Assembly (NCBI GenBank): GCA_903844785.1
Contig: CAIMVB010000284.1
Span: 1 to 11,490 of the forward strand
Origin: an uncultured Rhodospirillales bacterium
GTDB lineage: Bacteria; Pseudomonadota; Alphaproteobacteria; Acetobacterales; Acetobacteraceae
Length of the DNA stretch: 11,490 nucleotides
Direction of reading: 5' to 3'
The notes below the pieces were generated by a model that was given only the letters and a program-made list of their open reading frames with translations, was not told the origin of the DNA and did not search any database. The translations under genes and the position numbers were made by a program. The first letter of the stretch is position 1; each line of letters opens with the position of its first letter. Below, in pieces: positions 1 to 7,455 of the stretch.

Positions 1-224
1 GCCGGCTGGTGCCGGTGGCGATTGAAGGCCCTGCACTTGAGCGCGGCACCCCGATCATGACGCCCGATGGTGCCGAGGCGGGGGAGATGCGTTCCAGCCA
101 GGGCGCGCAGGGGCTTGCGCTGCTGCGGCTGGAATGGCTGGACAAGGGGGCGCTGGCGGCGGGCGGGGCGCGCCTGACACCGCAACCGCCTTCCTGGATG
201 AAGCTGCCGGAGCCCAAAGCATGA
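1..224 (+). CDS. ygfZ: YgfZ/GcvT-like folate-binding protein, C-terminal end only (partial)
   Basis: Partial gene, cut by the left edge; about 73 C-terminal residues are visible, reading RLVPVAIEGPAL at the start and ending in WMKLPEPKA before a TGA at 222-224. The pattern of a Gly-Thr-Pro-Ile turn followed by an Asp-Gly, a Glu-Ala-Gly-Glu strand, a Ser-Ser-Gln-Gly stretch and an Ala-Leu-Leu-Arg-Leu-Glu helix start matches the C-terminal beta-barrel of the YgfZ/CAF17 family. That family is known to bind tetrahydrofolate and to support maturation or repair of Fe-S enzymes in the cytosol. The diagnostic Lys-Gly-Cys-Tyr-x-Gly-Gln-Glu motif would lie upstream, outside the window, so the call rests on the C-terminal fold signature alone. 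The alternative is another GcvT-family aminomethyltransferase-like protein. Its stop overlaps the start codon of the next gene (ATGA at 221-224), implying translational coupling. Confidence 0.68.
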   Translation, partial: RLVPVAIEGPALERGTPIMTPDGAEAGEMRSSQGAQGLALLRLEWLDKGALAAGGARLTPQPPSWMKLPEPKA

Positions 225-682
225 ATGCCCCTGATCACGGCCCTGGGGTGCGCTTGCCGCCGCCGGTTTTGGTGGGGGGTGTGCTGGCGCTTGGCTGGGG
301 TGCCCATCTTTTCTTGCCCGTAGTGCTAGGTCCACCCTTGCCGAATTTCGGCATGCTGGTGGTGTTTTTGGGCATGGCGCTGATCGGCTGGGCGCTGCTG
401 GCGCTGGTACAGGCGGGCAATGACCCAAGGCCGGATAGGCCCGATGCAGCTTTGGTGGTGGCGGGGCCATTCCGCTTCAGCCGTAACCCGATCTATCTTG
501 GCTTTCTGGTGGTGGTGCTGGGCTTTGCGCTGCGCTGGGGCGATTTATGGGGCTGGCTTGCGCTGCTGGTCTGCCATTTGGCGCTGGATCGGCTGGTGGT
601 GGCAAAGGAGGAAGCCTACCTCACCACGCGCTTCGGCGATGCCTATGAAGCCTATCGCAAGCGTGTGCGGCGCTGGGTTTAA
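221..682 (+). CDS. Small membrane methyltransferase of the isoprenylcysteine carboxyl methyltransferase (ICMT/PEMT-like) family
   Basis: 153 residues. I place the start at the ATG at 221, which overlaps the stop of the upstream gene; an upstream in-frame ATG at 134 would add 29 residues buried in the previous gene. Hydrophobic segments at roughly residues 15-36, 43-64 and 92-123 suggest an integral inner-membrane protein. The signature is GPFRFSRNP at residues 82-90 followed by IYLG, the cofactor-binding region of this family. The C-terminal block at about 130-153 has the paired Glu, then Phe-Gly, two spaced Tyr and a final Arg-Arg-Trp typical of the family. Such proteins transfer methyl groups from S-adenosylmethionine to isoprenylcysteine, phospholipid or unknown acceptors. 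Bacterial short members mostly have no known substrate, so only the family is assigned. It converges on rsmA, and the two stop codons interlock. Confidence 0.8.
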   Translation: MNAPDHGPGVRLPPPVLVGGVLALGWGAHLFLPVVLGPPLPNFGMLVVFLGMALIGWALLALVQAGNDPRPDRPDAALVVAGPFRFSRNPIYLGFLVVVLGFALRWGDLWGWLALLVCHLALDRLVVAKEEAYLTTRFGDAYEAYRKRVRRWV

Positions 683-1512
683 CCCCTACCCGCCAAGGCG
701 CGCGCCAGACGGTCAAATTCGGCCACGGTGAGGGTCTCGCCCCGCCGATCCCCGGCGATGGCGGCTTGGTCCAATAACGCCTCTGCGCTGCCCAGCGATT
801 TCAGCGCGCCGCGCAGCATTTTGCGCCTTTGCCCAAAGGCAGCGGCGGTGAGTTTTTCCATGGCGGCGAAAAGCGCCGGTGGCGGGTCTTCCGCATGGGG
901 CGTGAAGCCAACCACGGCGGACCATACCTTGGGCGGTGGGCTGAAGGCGCCAGGGGGCAGGCGCAGCAGCAAATCACAGCGGCAGCGCCATTGGGAGAGC
1001 ACGGCAAGCCGGCCATAGGCGGGTGTCGCCGGCGCTGCTGTAATGCGTTCCGCCACCTCCAATTGGAACATCAGCGTCATGCCTTCCAAAGCGGCGGCAC
1101 CACGCAGCCAGCGCACCAGCAAGGGGCTTGCGACATTGTAAGGCAGGTTCGCGATGATGCGCCGCGGTGCTGCCGGCAAGGCCGTGGCGGGGTCCACACC
1201 CAGCGCATCCGCTTCCAGCACCTTGAGGCGTTCTGGATAGGCAGCGACCAATTCCTGCAAGGCGATCACGGCGCGCTGATCGAGTTCCACCGCCAGCACC
1301 GAAGCCGCTTCGCTTGCCAGCAAGGCGCGCGTCAGCCCGCCTGGCCCTGGTCCCACTTCCAGCACATGCCGGCTGGCAAGATCACCGGCCAAGGCAGCGA
1401 TGCGCGCGCATATGCTTGGATCCAGCAGGAAATGCTGACCAAGCGATTTGCGCGCATCCAGCCCATGCCGCGCGATCGTATCGCGGAGATTCGGCAGGTC
1501 AGGCGTGGTCAC
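679..1512 (-). CDS. rsmA: 16S rRNA (adenine(1518)-N6/adenine(1519)-N6) dimethyltransferase RsmA (KsgA)
   Basis: 277 residues from a GTG start, a normal length for the family. RsmA makes four methyl transfers to two adjacent adenines in the 3' hairpin of 16S rRNA late in 30S assembly, using S-adenosylmethionine. Visible motifs in order: KSLGQHFLLD at 22-31; the SAM loop EVGPGPGG at 52-59; acidic residue Glu76 that contacts the ribose; Asp102; the catalytic NLPYN at 122-126; and a PPGAFSPPPKVWSAVV block in the C-terminal half. The frame stays open upstream to 1605, but that part lies inside surA and lacks family similarity. The GTG at 1512-1510 follows the surA stop by 4 nt and puts the conserved KSLGQHF at its usual distance from the N-terminus. 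It is the last gene of the lpt-surA operon. Its TAA at 681-679 interlocks with the TAA of the convergent gene. Confidence 0.96.
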   Translation of the reverse strand: MTTPDLPNLRDTIARHGLDARKSLGQHFLLDPSICARIAALAGDLASRHVLEVGPGPGGLTRALLASEAASVLAVELDQRAVIALQELVAAYPERLKVLEADALGVDPATALPAAPRRIIANLPYNVASPLLVRWLRGAAALEGMTLMFQLEVAERITAAPATPAYGRLAVLSQWRCRCDLLLRLPPGAFSPPPKVWSAVVGFTPHAEDPPPALFAAMEKLTAAAFGQRRKMLRGALKSLGSAEALLDQAAIAGDRRGETLTVAEFDRLARALAGRG

Positions 1513-1516
1513 GCCG

Positions 1517-2836
1517 TTAGCCTGGGCGCGCGACGCTATTCGTGCGCATTTCGATTTGCGCGCGGCGGCGCAAATCCCGCTGCAATTGGCGCGAGAGCAA
1601 TTCAATCCGATCCCTAAGCAGGATATCGCGCGCTTGTTGCGGATTGGCTTCCGCCATATTGCGTGTTTCCTTGCTGCAGACCATGAAAATCAATGCACCA
1701 TCCATGGAAATGATCGGCTGCGTGGCGCGCCCAATGGGCAGGCTGCTCAACAAATCACGCAGTTCGGGCGGGGTGACATTATCCAGGCGCACAGGGCCCG
1801 GATCGGCGGGGCGCGGGCTGCCACGTGCGGCGGCGTCCATCGCCTCACACCCGCGGGCCTGATCCGAAAGCGTCTGCGCGCGCTGCAATTGCGCCAATTG
1901 CTGCGCGGTCGGCGCTTGCGGATTAACCTGGCCTTCAAACGGCAGGAAGACTTGGCGCATGGTCAGCATGGTTGCCATGTCGCGTCCTGAGATGCGCTTG
2001 TCGCGCAGCAGAACAATCTCAAAACCGCCGGGGACGCGAATGGGGTTGCTGATCGCGCCTTCAGGCATTTGGCGCAGAATACTGGCAACAGCGGTATCGA
2101 AGCGATCCGCCGTCATCCAATCCATGGCGCCGCCCTGAATCGCGGTTTGTGATTGGCTGAATTGCGCCGCCACCATGGCAAAGGGCACACCTTGGCGCAG
2201 GCGTTGGATCACATCGGTGACAAAGCGGCGCACCTGCGCTTCCTGGCCCGGATTTTCCACCGGAATGAAGATTTCCGAAATCAGAAATTCTGGTTCCCCA
2301 AGCCGGGCGCGCTGGGCGTTCAGATATTCATTCACTTCGGCGTCTGAAACGGTCGCTTGTTCGCCCAACATGCCGCGTAGAAGCCGCGCCCAGCCGATTT
2401 GCGCGCGGATTTGATCATACAAAACGCGCGGCTCAATGCCGGCGCGGCGCAGATTCTGCACCACGCCGCCGGGCGGCAGGCCATTGCGGCTTTCAATATT
2501 GGTGATGGAACTTGCAATATCCTGATCCGTCACTGGAATACGCCGGCGGCTGAGTTCCTGGATGCGGAGCCTTTCATCAATCAGCAGGCGTAGAATCTGA
2601 TCCCCACCCTGCGCGCCCGCATCACCAGAAACACCGGCGGAAAGGGCAAGCAGCCGTCGGCGGCTTTCAATTTCACTTCGCGTGACGACATCGCCATTCA
2701 CCACGGCTACGATGCTATTCACCCCAGCACTTGCGGATTGCGCCTTGGCGGCTAGCATTGGAGCGGCTGGCAGCAATAAGGCCACCAGCAGCGCCAGCGC
2801 CAAAGGTGTTTTTCGTGAAGATATCATGGCGCGCAT
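1517..2836 (-). CDS. surA: Periplasmic peptidyl-prolyl isomerase/chaperone SurA
   Basis: 439 residues from the chosen ATG at 2836, which follows an AGGAGG with a 5-nt spacer. An upstream ATG at 2890 overlaps the lptD stop (ATGA) and would add 18 residues before an otherwise good signal peptide. The signal peptide covers about residues 1-32, with a hydrophobic core at 11-28 and likely cleavage after AKA. The SurA N-domain starts at about 39 (SIVAVVNGDVVTRSEI) and runs to about 160. A parvulin-type PPIase domain covers about 183-290, with EFLISEIFIPV, FAMVAAQFS and a GGFEIVLL end. The C-terminal third resembles a degenerate second parvulin domain plus a terminal helix, with two cysteines at 330 and 387. 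SurA escorts unfolded outer-membrane proteins, including LptD, through the periplasm, which fits its place directly after lptD. Confidence 0.92.
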   Translation of the reverse strand: MRAMISSRKTPLALALLVALLLPAAPMLAAKAQSASAGVNSIVAVVNGDVVTRSEIESRRRLLALSAGVSGDAGAQGGDQILRLLIDERLRIQELSRRRIPVTDQDIASSITNIESRNGLPPGGVVQNLRRAGIEPRVLYDQIRAQIGWARLLRGMLGEQATVSDAEVNEYLNAQRARLGEPEFLISEIFIPVENPGQEAQVRRFVTDVIQRLRQGVPFAMVAAQFSQSQTAIQGGAMDWMTADRFDTAVASILRQMPEGAISNPIRVPGGFEIVLLRDKRISGRDMATMLTMRQVFLPFEGQVNPQAPTAQQLAQLQRAQTLSDQARGCEAMDAAARGSPRPADPGPVRLDNVTPPELRDLLSSLPIGRATQPIISMDGALIFMVCSKETRNMAEANPQQARDILLRDRIELLSRQLQRDLRRRAQIEMRTNSVARPG

Positions 2837-2841
2837 CAACG

Positions 2842-2847
2842 CCTCCT
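2842..2847 (-). promoter_or_regulatory. Ribosome binding site deciding the surA start
   Basis: Read on the - strand this is a full AGGAGG, 5 nt before the ATG at 2836-2834. It is among the strongest Shine-Dalgarno matches in the window and sits just before the signal peptide. The competing ATG at 2890 has only GAGGG, 4 nt upstream, inside the 3' end of lptD. Both could be used; the signal-peptide geometry favours the downstream one. Confidence 0.65.
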
Positions 2848-2886
2848 GCAGCTTGCCGCCCATGGCGGGCAATGTGGCCCAATAGC

Positions 2887-5148
2887 TCATAATGCCCTCA
2901 ATCCGACATCGCCGATGGTTTTGAAGCCAAAACGGAACAACAGAACGGTGGCCCCTGGATAGAGATTATTGGTGGCGGGGTCTTCCGCATAGCGCTTGAT
3001 AAAGCGCGTTTCAAAAATGAAACATTCATCTTCATACAGAGCCGAAAGCCCCACGGAAACCGGGCGATTAAGCTCCACATTCTGTCGGCCAAAGGCGCCG
3101 AAACGCCAAAGGCCAAAGCGTTGCGTGGCGCCAACTGCAACTTCTTCACGTTGCGCGTAGGGGTTCAAATAAGGTGTCGGGGGGGCCTGAAGATAGCCCA
3201 GCGTGAAGGATGTATCATCAACAGGCCGCACTGTGGCGCTGATATCATAGGCACGCGCGGCCAGGGTTTCCCCATCACGCCGGGCGCGTCCGGTCAGGTC
3301 CAGCCAGGAAGCGGGCCGGAAGCTTAGGCGGCTCACATAATCAGAAGCGCGCTTTTCAAGACCGCTATAGGGGTAGAAAGGCCCGCCATCTTCTTGCACG
3401 CGAAAGGAACGCCCAACCAGCGCTTCCACTTGGCGGTCTTCTGGCAAGAACCAGGCGCCACGCAACGCCATATCAGCGCGGGTGCCGCCTTCCTGCCGAT
3501 CCCGTCCGGTGAAGCGATTGAGGGAGAAGAGATTCGCATCCGTGAAATCAAAGACAATGCTGTCTTCATTCGGAATGCGATACTGGCTGCCGGTCATGGG
3601 GCCGGTTACCAATTGAATTCGCGGTTCAATCACCTGGCGGCCCCAATCACCGCCATCACGCAGGAAGGGCATACGCCAATCCAATGCTGCGCGTAGATTG
3701 GCGGCAGTGCTTTGCCCGCTGGAGGCGCCCGGCGCGAAATTGGGCGCAAGGTTGATATCCTCAAAATCATAGGCGGCGACATCACTTTGCGCGCGCAAAG
3801 TCCAGATGCCGCCCAGATCATCCATGCGCGGCAGCGCATAGCCAAGGCGTGAAGAGGCGCGCCGCGTGCTGGTGCCGGTCCCGCGAAAGACGGCGAAGTT
3901 CCAAGTATCCACCGTGAAGCGTCCGCCAAGCGAATCTTCCGGTGATTCCCAATCGGCATAGATATTGGGTAATACAAGCGGAATGCGGCTGATATCATCG
4001 GTTGAACGCAGGCCCTGATAGGCACGGCCATCAAACCGCGCAAAACCCTCCGAACCCCAGAAGCCTTCGGTGAAAACGGTTGTCGGCAGGACGCGCTGTG
4101 ACCCGTAGCGATAAATGCGCAGATATTGTTCGGAACTCGCGCGATTGGCATCAAACCCGGCGCGCCAGGTTTCATCCAATGCGAAGCGCCCCTTGGCAAA
4201 GATATGGCCGGCAAAGCCTTCTTGCGTGCCGTCACTGCCATCAAGATGGCCGATGGAACTCAATACCTCCACCTCGCCACTATTGAATCGTTGCCGGTAA
4301 TCCACGCCAAGATTGGGCGCAACGCTGGTGGAGGTAGTGGGGCGCAGCACCAATTCCTTGCTTCCATCAATCGCCCAGTAATAGGGCGTTTCAATGAAAC
4401 CGCCGAGGTATTTGGTAATGCCGAAGCTTGGGCTGAGAAAGCCTGATTGCCGCGCCGCGGACCCATCCGGATGCTGGAAATAGGGCAACCAAATAACGGG
4501 CACGCCGGCCATATCAAGTGAGGCACCACGATAACGCACCTGCTGTTCGGTGCGATCCAAGGTTGCAGTGCGTGCCCGCAACTGCCATAGCGGCGGTGCT
4601 AGCGGATCATCCTTGCAGGGATCGCAGACGGAATAGACCACGCGGGAAAGATCAAAGATCGAACCATCCGTCCGTCGTGCGCCGGTGGCGGCGATTCGGC
4701 CATTTTGCAGCAGGTAGCCGCGCAAGCCTTCCAGCACGCCATCGCGCATCTGGTTTTCCAGTACAGCGCTTTCGGCGAAGAAAACTTGTCCGTCAGCTTC
4801 AATCAACTGCACGTTGCCGCGCGCCGTCGCCACGCCTGTATTGCGGTTATAGGTGAGTTCATCGGCACGCAGCACGCGCCCGCCTTGGAAGGCTTCCACC
4901 CTGCCCCGCGCTACCACCAGCGCCGCGTTCTGATCATATTGGACTTCATCGGCAGTGAAGGTAACCGGCGCATCCTGCGGCGTTGGTTGAGCGGCCGCGG
5001 GTGCAGGCGCGGCCGCTTGGTTGGGCAGGGTAGGGCTAATGGCGGAAGGTGCTGTGATTGGCGGCAGCAAAGGGGCCTGCGCGAAAGCAGCACCGGCCAT
5101 CAGAACCAATAGTGTGAACAGCAGGAACCGCATCGCCCGGCGCAACAT
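2887..5148 (-). CDS. lptD: LPS-assembly protein LptD (outer-membrane LPS translocon)
   Basis: 753 residues from the ATG at 5148, which has a GAGG 9 nt upstream and lies 1 nt after the lptG stop. An ATG at 5157 has its GAGG directly abutting and is less likely. Residues 1-23 are a signal peptide (cleavage near AFA-QA), followed by a Pro/Ala-rich linker to about 61. A periplasmic OstA/LptA-like beta-jellyroll domain covers about 62-170, with repeated ADE-x-x-Y, ARG and AxG turns. The remainder is the C-terminal beta-barrel rich in alternating aromatic strands, including VPVIWLPYFQHP and GFLSPSFG typical of LptD. LptD with the lipoprotein LptE inserts LPS into the outer leaflet. Only three cysteines are present (175 and 178 as a CxxC, and 709), unlike the four of the E. 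coli protein. The last residue is Leu rather than the usual aromatic. Confidence 0.95.
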   Translation of the reverse strand: MLRRAMRFLLFTLLVLMAGAAFAQAPLLPPITAPSAISPTLPNQAAAPAPAAAQPTPQDAPVTFTADEVQYDQNAALVVARGRVEAFQGGRVLRADELTYNRNTGVATARGNVQLIEADGQVFFAESAVLENQMRDGVLEGLRGYLLQNGRIAATGARRTDGSIFDLSRVVYSVCDPCKDDPLAPPLWQLRARTATLDRTEQQVRYRGASLDMAGVPVIWLPYFQHPDGSAARQSGFLSPSFGITKYLGGFIETPYYWAIDGSKELVLRPTTSTSVAPNLGVDYRQRFNSGEVEVLSSIGHLDGSDGTQEGFAGHIFAKGRFALDETWRAGFDANRASSEQYLRIYRYGSQRVLPTTVFTEGFWGSEGFARFDGRAYQGLRSTDDISRIPLVLPNIYADWESPEDSLGGRFTVDTWNFAVFRGTGTSTRRASSRLGYALPRMDDLGGIWTLRAQSDVAAYDFEDINLAPNFAPGASSGQSTAANLRAALDWRMPFLRDGGDWGRQVIEPRIQLVTGPMTGSQYRIPNEDSIVFDFTDANLFSLNRFTGRDRQEGGTRADMALRGAWFLPEDRQVEALVGRSFRVQEDGGPFYPYSGLEKRASDYVSRLSFRPASWLDLTGRARRDGETLAARAYDISATVRPVDDTSFTLGYLQAPPTPYLNPYAQREEVAVGATQRFGLWRFGAFGRQNVELNRPVSVGLSALYEDECFIFETRFIKRYAEDPATNNLYPGATVLLFRFGFKTIGDVGLRAL

Positions 5149-5149
5149 T

Positions 5150-6274
5150 CTAGCCATCCTCAAGATGCAGCAACAGCGCCGCTGCCAGTAGGAACCCGGC
5201 GCCCGCTGGCGCCCAGGCGGCTAATACCACAGGAAGCGTGCCCGCTTCACCGAATTCGCCGGTAATTTTATCCAGCACGAAAAGCGCAAAACCGGCGCTC
5301 ACCCCACCCGCAATCATGCGTGCCACCCCGCCGCGGCGGGCAGAACGCATGGAAAACCCTGCCGCCAGCAGCGCCATGGCAGTGGCAAGCAAGGGCAGCG
5401 CCAGCAGGGATTGGAAATGCAGCCGGTGCCGGATGGCGGAAAAGCCGGCATCTTCCAGTATTTTGATGAATTCCGGCAGCGCCCAAAGGCTCAGCGTATC
5501 AGGTGTCGCGAAGGAATTCTCAATCCGCTCCGGCGTCAATTCAGTTGGAAAATCCACGCTCTGCGGCGCGCCGGCCACGCGTTCCGCGCCGAATAGGATG
5601 GCGCCATCAAAGCGCCAGCGCCCGGGCTGCAGCAGGGCTGATGCGGCTTCAATGCGCGCCAAGGGCCGGTCTTCTGCGGAAAGCCGCCAAATGGTCACCT
5701 CAGCAAGGCGGAGCGCTTCGCCCGGCCGCAAATCCCGGGTGGCAATGGGCCGGCCTGAGATGATGGCAACCCCTTGCGGTTGCAGCCCTTCATCTGCCTG
5801 GCGCAGCCACAGCCTGCCCCCGGCAAGCGCCGTGATGCCGCCAGTATTGCGGAGGTAAAGCTGATCCAGCCGCTCAGCCCGCGCCAGCATGGCGGAAGAA
5901 AGGGGCGAAAGCGCTGTGCTGGCGCCAAGCCCCAGCAGTAACGCCACCAGTACCGGGCCGGCCAGAAAGCCCCAGGCAGAAATGCCCGCCGCGCGGGCCA
6001 CCACCAATTCGGAAAACCGCGTCAGCCGCCAAAAAGCGATGAGACCCCCCAGAAGCACCGCAAAGGGCAGGATTTGCATCGCCACATATGGCACGCGCAG
6101 CCCGGCAATTTGCGCGACAAGCGCGAAATTCGCCTCAGGCCGCGTCGCGGCACGGCGCAGCAATTCGATCAAATCAAACAAAGCCACCAGCGCTGAGAGT
6201 GCCAGCACCATCAGCAGCGCCATGGCGGCAAAGCGCCGCGCCACATAGGCCATGAGCGTGATGGGCAGCGTCAT
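5150..6274 (-). CDS. lptG: LPS export ABC transporter permease LptG
   Basis: 374 residues from the ATG at 6274, which overlaps the lptF stop by ATGA; the frame is open further upstream but only inside lptF. The layout is that of the YjgP/YjgQ family: three N-terminal membrane helices (about 16-39, 61-82 and 100-122), a long periplasmic beta-jellyroll, then three C-terminal helices from about residue 285 to the end. The segment SELVVARAAGIS at 88-99 is the conserved cytoplasmic coupling region that meets the LptB ATPase. LptF, LptG and two LptB form the inner-membrane motor that extracts LPS and passes it to LptC. LptG is told from LptF by gene order (second of the pair, immediately before lptD) and by its divergent N-terminus. 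Its TAG at 5152-5150 is 1 nt from the lptD start. Confidence 0.92.
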   Translation of the reverse strand: MTLPITLMAYVARRFAAMALLMVLALSALVALFDLIELLRRAATRPEANFALVAQIAGLRVPYVAMQILPFAVLLGGLIAFWRLTRFSELVVARAAGISAWGFLAGPVLVALLLGLGASTALSPLSSAMLARAERLDQLYLRNTGGITALAGGRLWLRQADEGLQPQGVAIISGRPIATRDLRPGEALRLAEVTIWRLSAEDRPLARIEAASALLQPGRWRFDGAILFGAERVAGAPQSVDFPTELTPERIENSFATPDTLSLWALPEFIKILEDAGFSAIRHRLHFQSLLALPLLATAMALLAAGFSMRSARRGGVARMIAGGVSAGFALFVLDKITGEFGEAGTLPVVLAAWAPAGAGFLLAAALLLHLEDG

Positions 6275-7404
6275 GGCAAAGCCTCTCTCGGTGGGGCTTT
6301 GCGCGGCAGGCCGGGCGCGCCACCCAGCCACCAGGCGGAAATTACGGCGGGCAGGGCGGCATGTAGCCAGATCAGCCAGATCAGCCCATCACGCCGCGCC
6401 GCGGCATTGCCTATCGTGAGACCAAGCGCCAGCAGCGTCACCATCACGCCAATGCCAAGCGCCACACCAGCGCCCCCGCCATGGCGGCGGAATTGCCCGG
6501 TTAGCGCCACCGCCAGCCCCACCAAAGCAAAGGAGAGCGCGGTCAGCGGGCTTGCCATGCGCTGATGTGCCTCTGCCCGGAAGCGCCGGATTTCACGCGG
6601 GCGCAAGGCCTCGGTGGGATCGGGGTCCAGCAATTCAGCGATGGAGCGTTCGCGGCTATCGCGGCTGCGGGTTTCCTCCGTGCGGGCAACGCGGGCCAGA
6701 TCGACGCTGTTTTCCGAAAAACTAAGCACAGAAAGCCGCGGCGGCGCGCCAGAGGGGCCCTTTTCCATCTGCTGGCGCACCCCATCGTAAAGCGTCACGC
6801 GCGGGCCTTCCGCGCCTGGGGTAATGCGCCCGGATTGCGCCAGTATGGTCACCGCCCCGCCGGCTTCCCGCTGGTCATGCACCAGAATCCCGCGCAGCGT
6901 GCCATCGGCATCGCGCTTGCGGGCATAGACGGTCAGGTCATTACCGACAGTGGAAAAGACGCCTTCCTGCAACAGCACGCCGACCAATTGATTGCGGATT
7001 TCGAATTGCCATTGCCGAAAGGCCGCGTGGCTGAGTGGGACCAGCCAGAAATTCAGCAGCGACATCACGGCCACTACAATTAGTGCCAGCCCCAAGCCAG
7101 GGCGCGCGATCTGCCAGTTGGAAAGCCCCGCCGCGCGCATCACCACCAATTCGCGGTCCCCCGCCAGCCGCAAATGAACGAACAGCATCACAATGAAGGT
7201 CGTGATCGGCAGAATGACGGAAAAGAAAGATGGCAAAAGCAGGCTGGTGAGTTCAAAAAATACCGCCAGCGACAGTCCGCGATCCAGCACCAATTCAATG
7301 AAACGCAAGGATTGCGTCAGCCAGACAAGCGCCGCCAGACCCACCGTTACGGCAAGCAGGGCCAGCGCAAGCTGGCGGAAAAGGTAGCGATCGAGCAGGG
7401 TCAT
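6271..7404 (-). CDS. lptF: LPS export ABC transporter permease LptF
   Basis: 377 residues from the ATG at 7404; the preceding 16 bases contain only a weak GGGTAG-type ribosome site. It begins MTLLDRYLFRQL, typical of LptF. Membrane helices are at about 12-33, 47-76 and 101-124, followed by a periplasmic jellyroll with GVFSTVGNDLTVYARKRD and a DGVRQ strand, then three C-terminal helices ending near residue 365. The segment DRELVVMRAAGLS at 83-95 is the coupling motif shared with LptG. The protein works as a heterodimer with LptG in the LptB2FG LPS extractor of the inner membrane. It is the first gene of the lpt-surA-rsmA run. Only 51 nt separate it from the dehydrogenase gene upstream on the same strand, so the operon promoter is either within that short gap, inside the upstream gene, or shared with it. 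Confidence 0.94.
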   Translation of the reverse strand: MTLLDRYLFRQLALALLAVTVGLAALVWLTQSLRFIELVLDRGLSLAVFFELTSLLLPSFFSVILPITTFIVMLFVHLRLAGDRELVVMRAAGLSNWQIARPGLGLALIVVAVMSLLNFWLVPLSHAAFRQWQFEIRNQLVGVLLQEGVFSTVGNDLTVYARKRDADGTLRGILVHDQREAGGAVTILAQSGRITPGAEGPRVTLYDGVRQQMEKGPSGAPPRLSVLSFSENSVDLARVARTEETRSRDSRERSIAELLDPDPTEALRPREIRRFRAEAHQRMASPLTALSFALVGLAVALTGQFRRHGGGAGVALGIGVMVTLLALGLTIGNAAARRDGLIWLIWLHAALPAVISAWWLGGAPGLPRKAPPREALP

Positions 7405-7455
7405 CGGCTGCGCTACCCTACCCGCTTGGCGCTAATGCCGAAAGCGGCAAAGGCT
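7405..7455 (-). other. 51-nt spacer upstream of lptF with a short hairpin
   Basis: The spacer between the dehydrogenase stop and lptF holds a 5-bp perfect inverted repeat (TGCCG and CGGCA, 7436-7449) with a 4-nt loop. On the - strand it is not followed by a run of T, so it is a poor candidate for an intrinsic terminator; it could be a weak attenuating or stabilising stem, or chance in GC-rich DNA. I see no convincing -35/-10 pair. Confidence 0.3.

Noticed and set aside
679..684. TTAACC, resembling a CtrA half-site
   Set aside because: There is no second half-site (TTAA about 7 nt further on) and it is formed by the two facing stop codons, so a regulatory reading is not supported.
829..1617. 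262-codon open frame on the + strand
   Set aside because: It lies opposite rsmA and the surA/rsmA junction. Its translation is low in family signal and rich in Gln, His and Arg, as expected for the antisense of a GC-rich gene.
1448..1990. 180-codon open frame on the + strand
   Set aside because: It is antisense to the 3' half of surA, which has clear domain evidence; no independent start signal or motif.
3630..4244. 204-codon open frame on the - strand in another frame of lptD
   Set aside because: Out-of-frame shadow within the lptD barrel region. The lptD frame is unbroken across it, so it is not a frameshift sign.
5238..5858. 206-codon open frame on the + strand
   Set aside because: Antisense shadow of lptG, with Ser/Arg/Pro-rich composition and no recognisable domain.
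7436..7449. Hairpin as an intrinsic terminator between the dehydrogenase and lptF
   Set aside because: The stem is only 5 bp and no T-run follows on the transcribed strand, so a terminator call is not justified.
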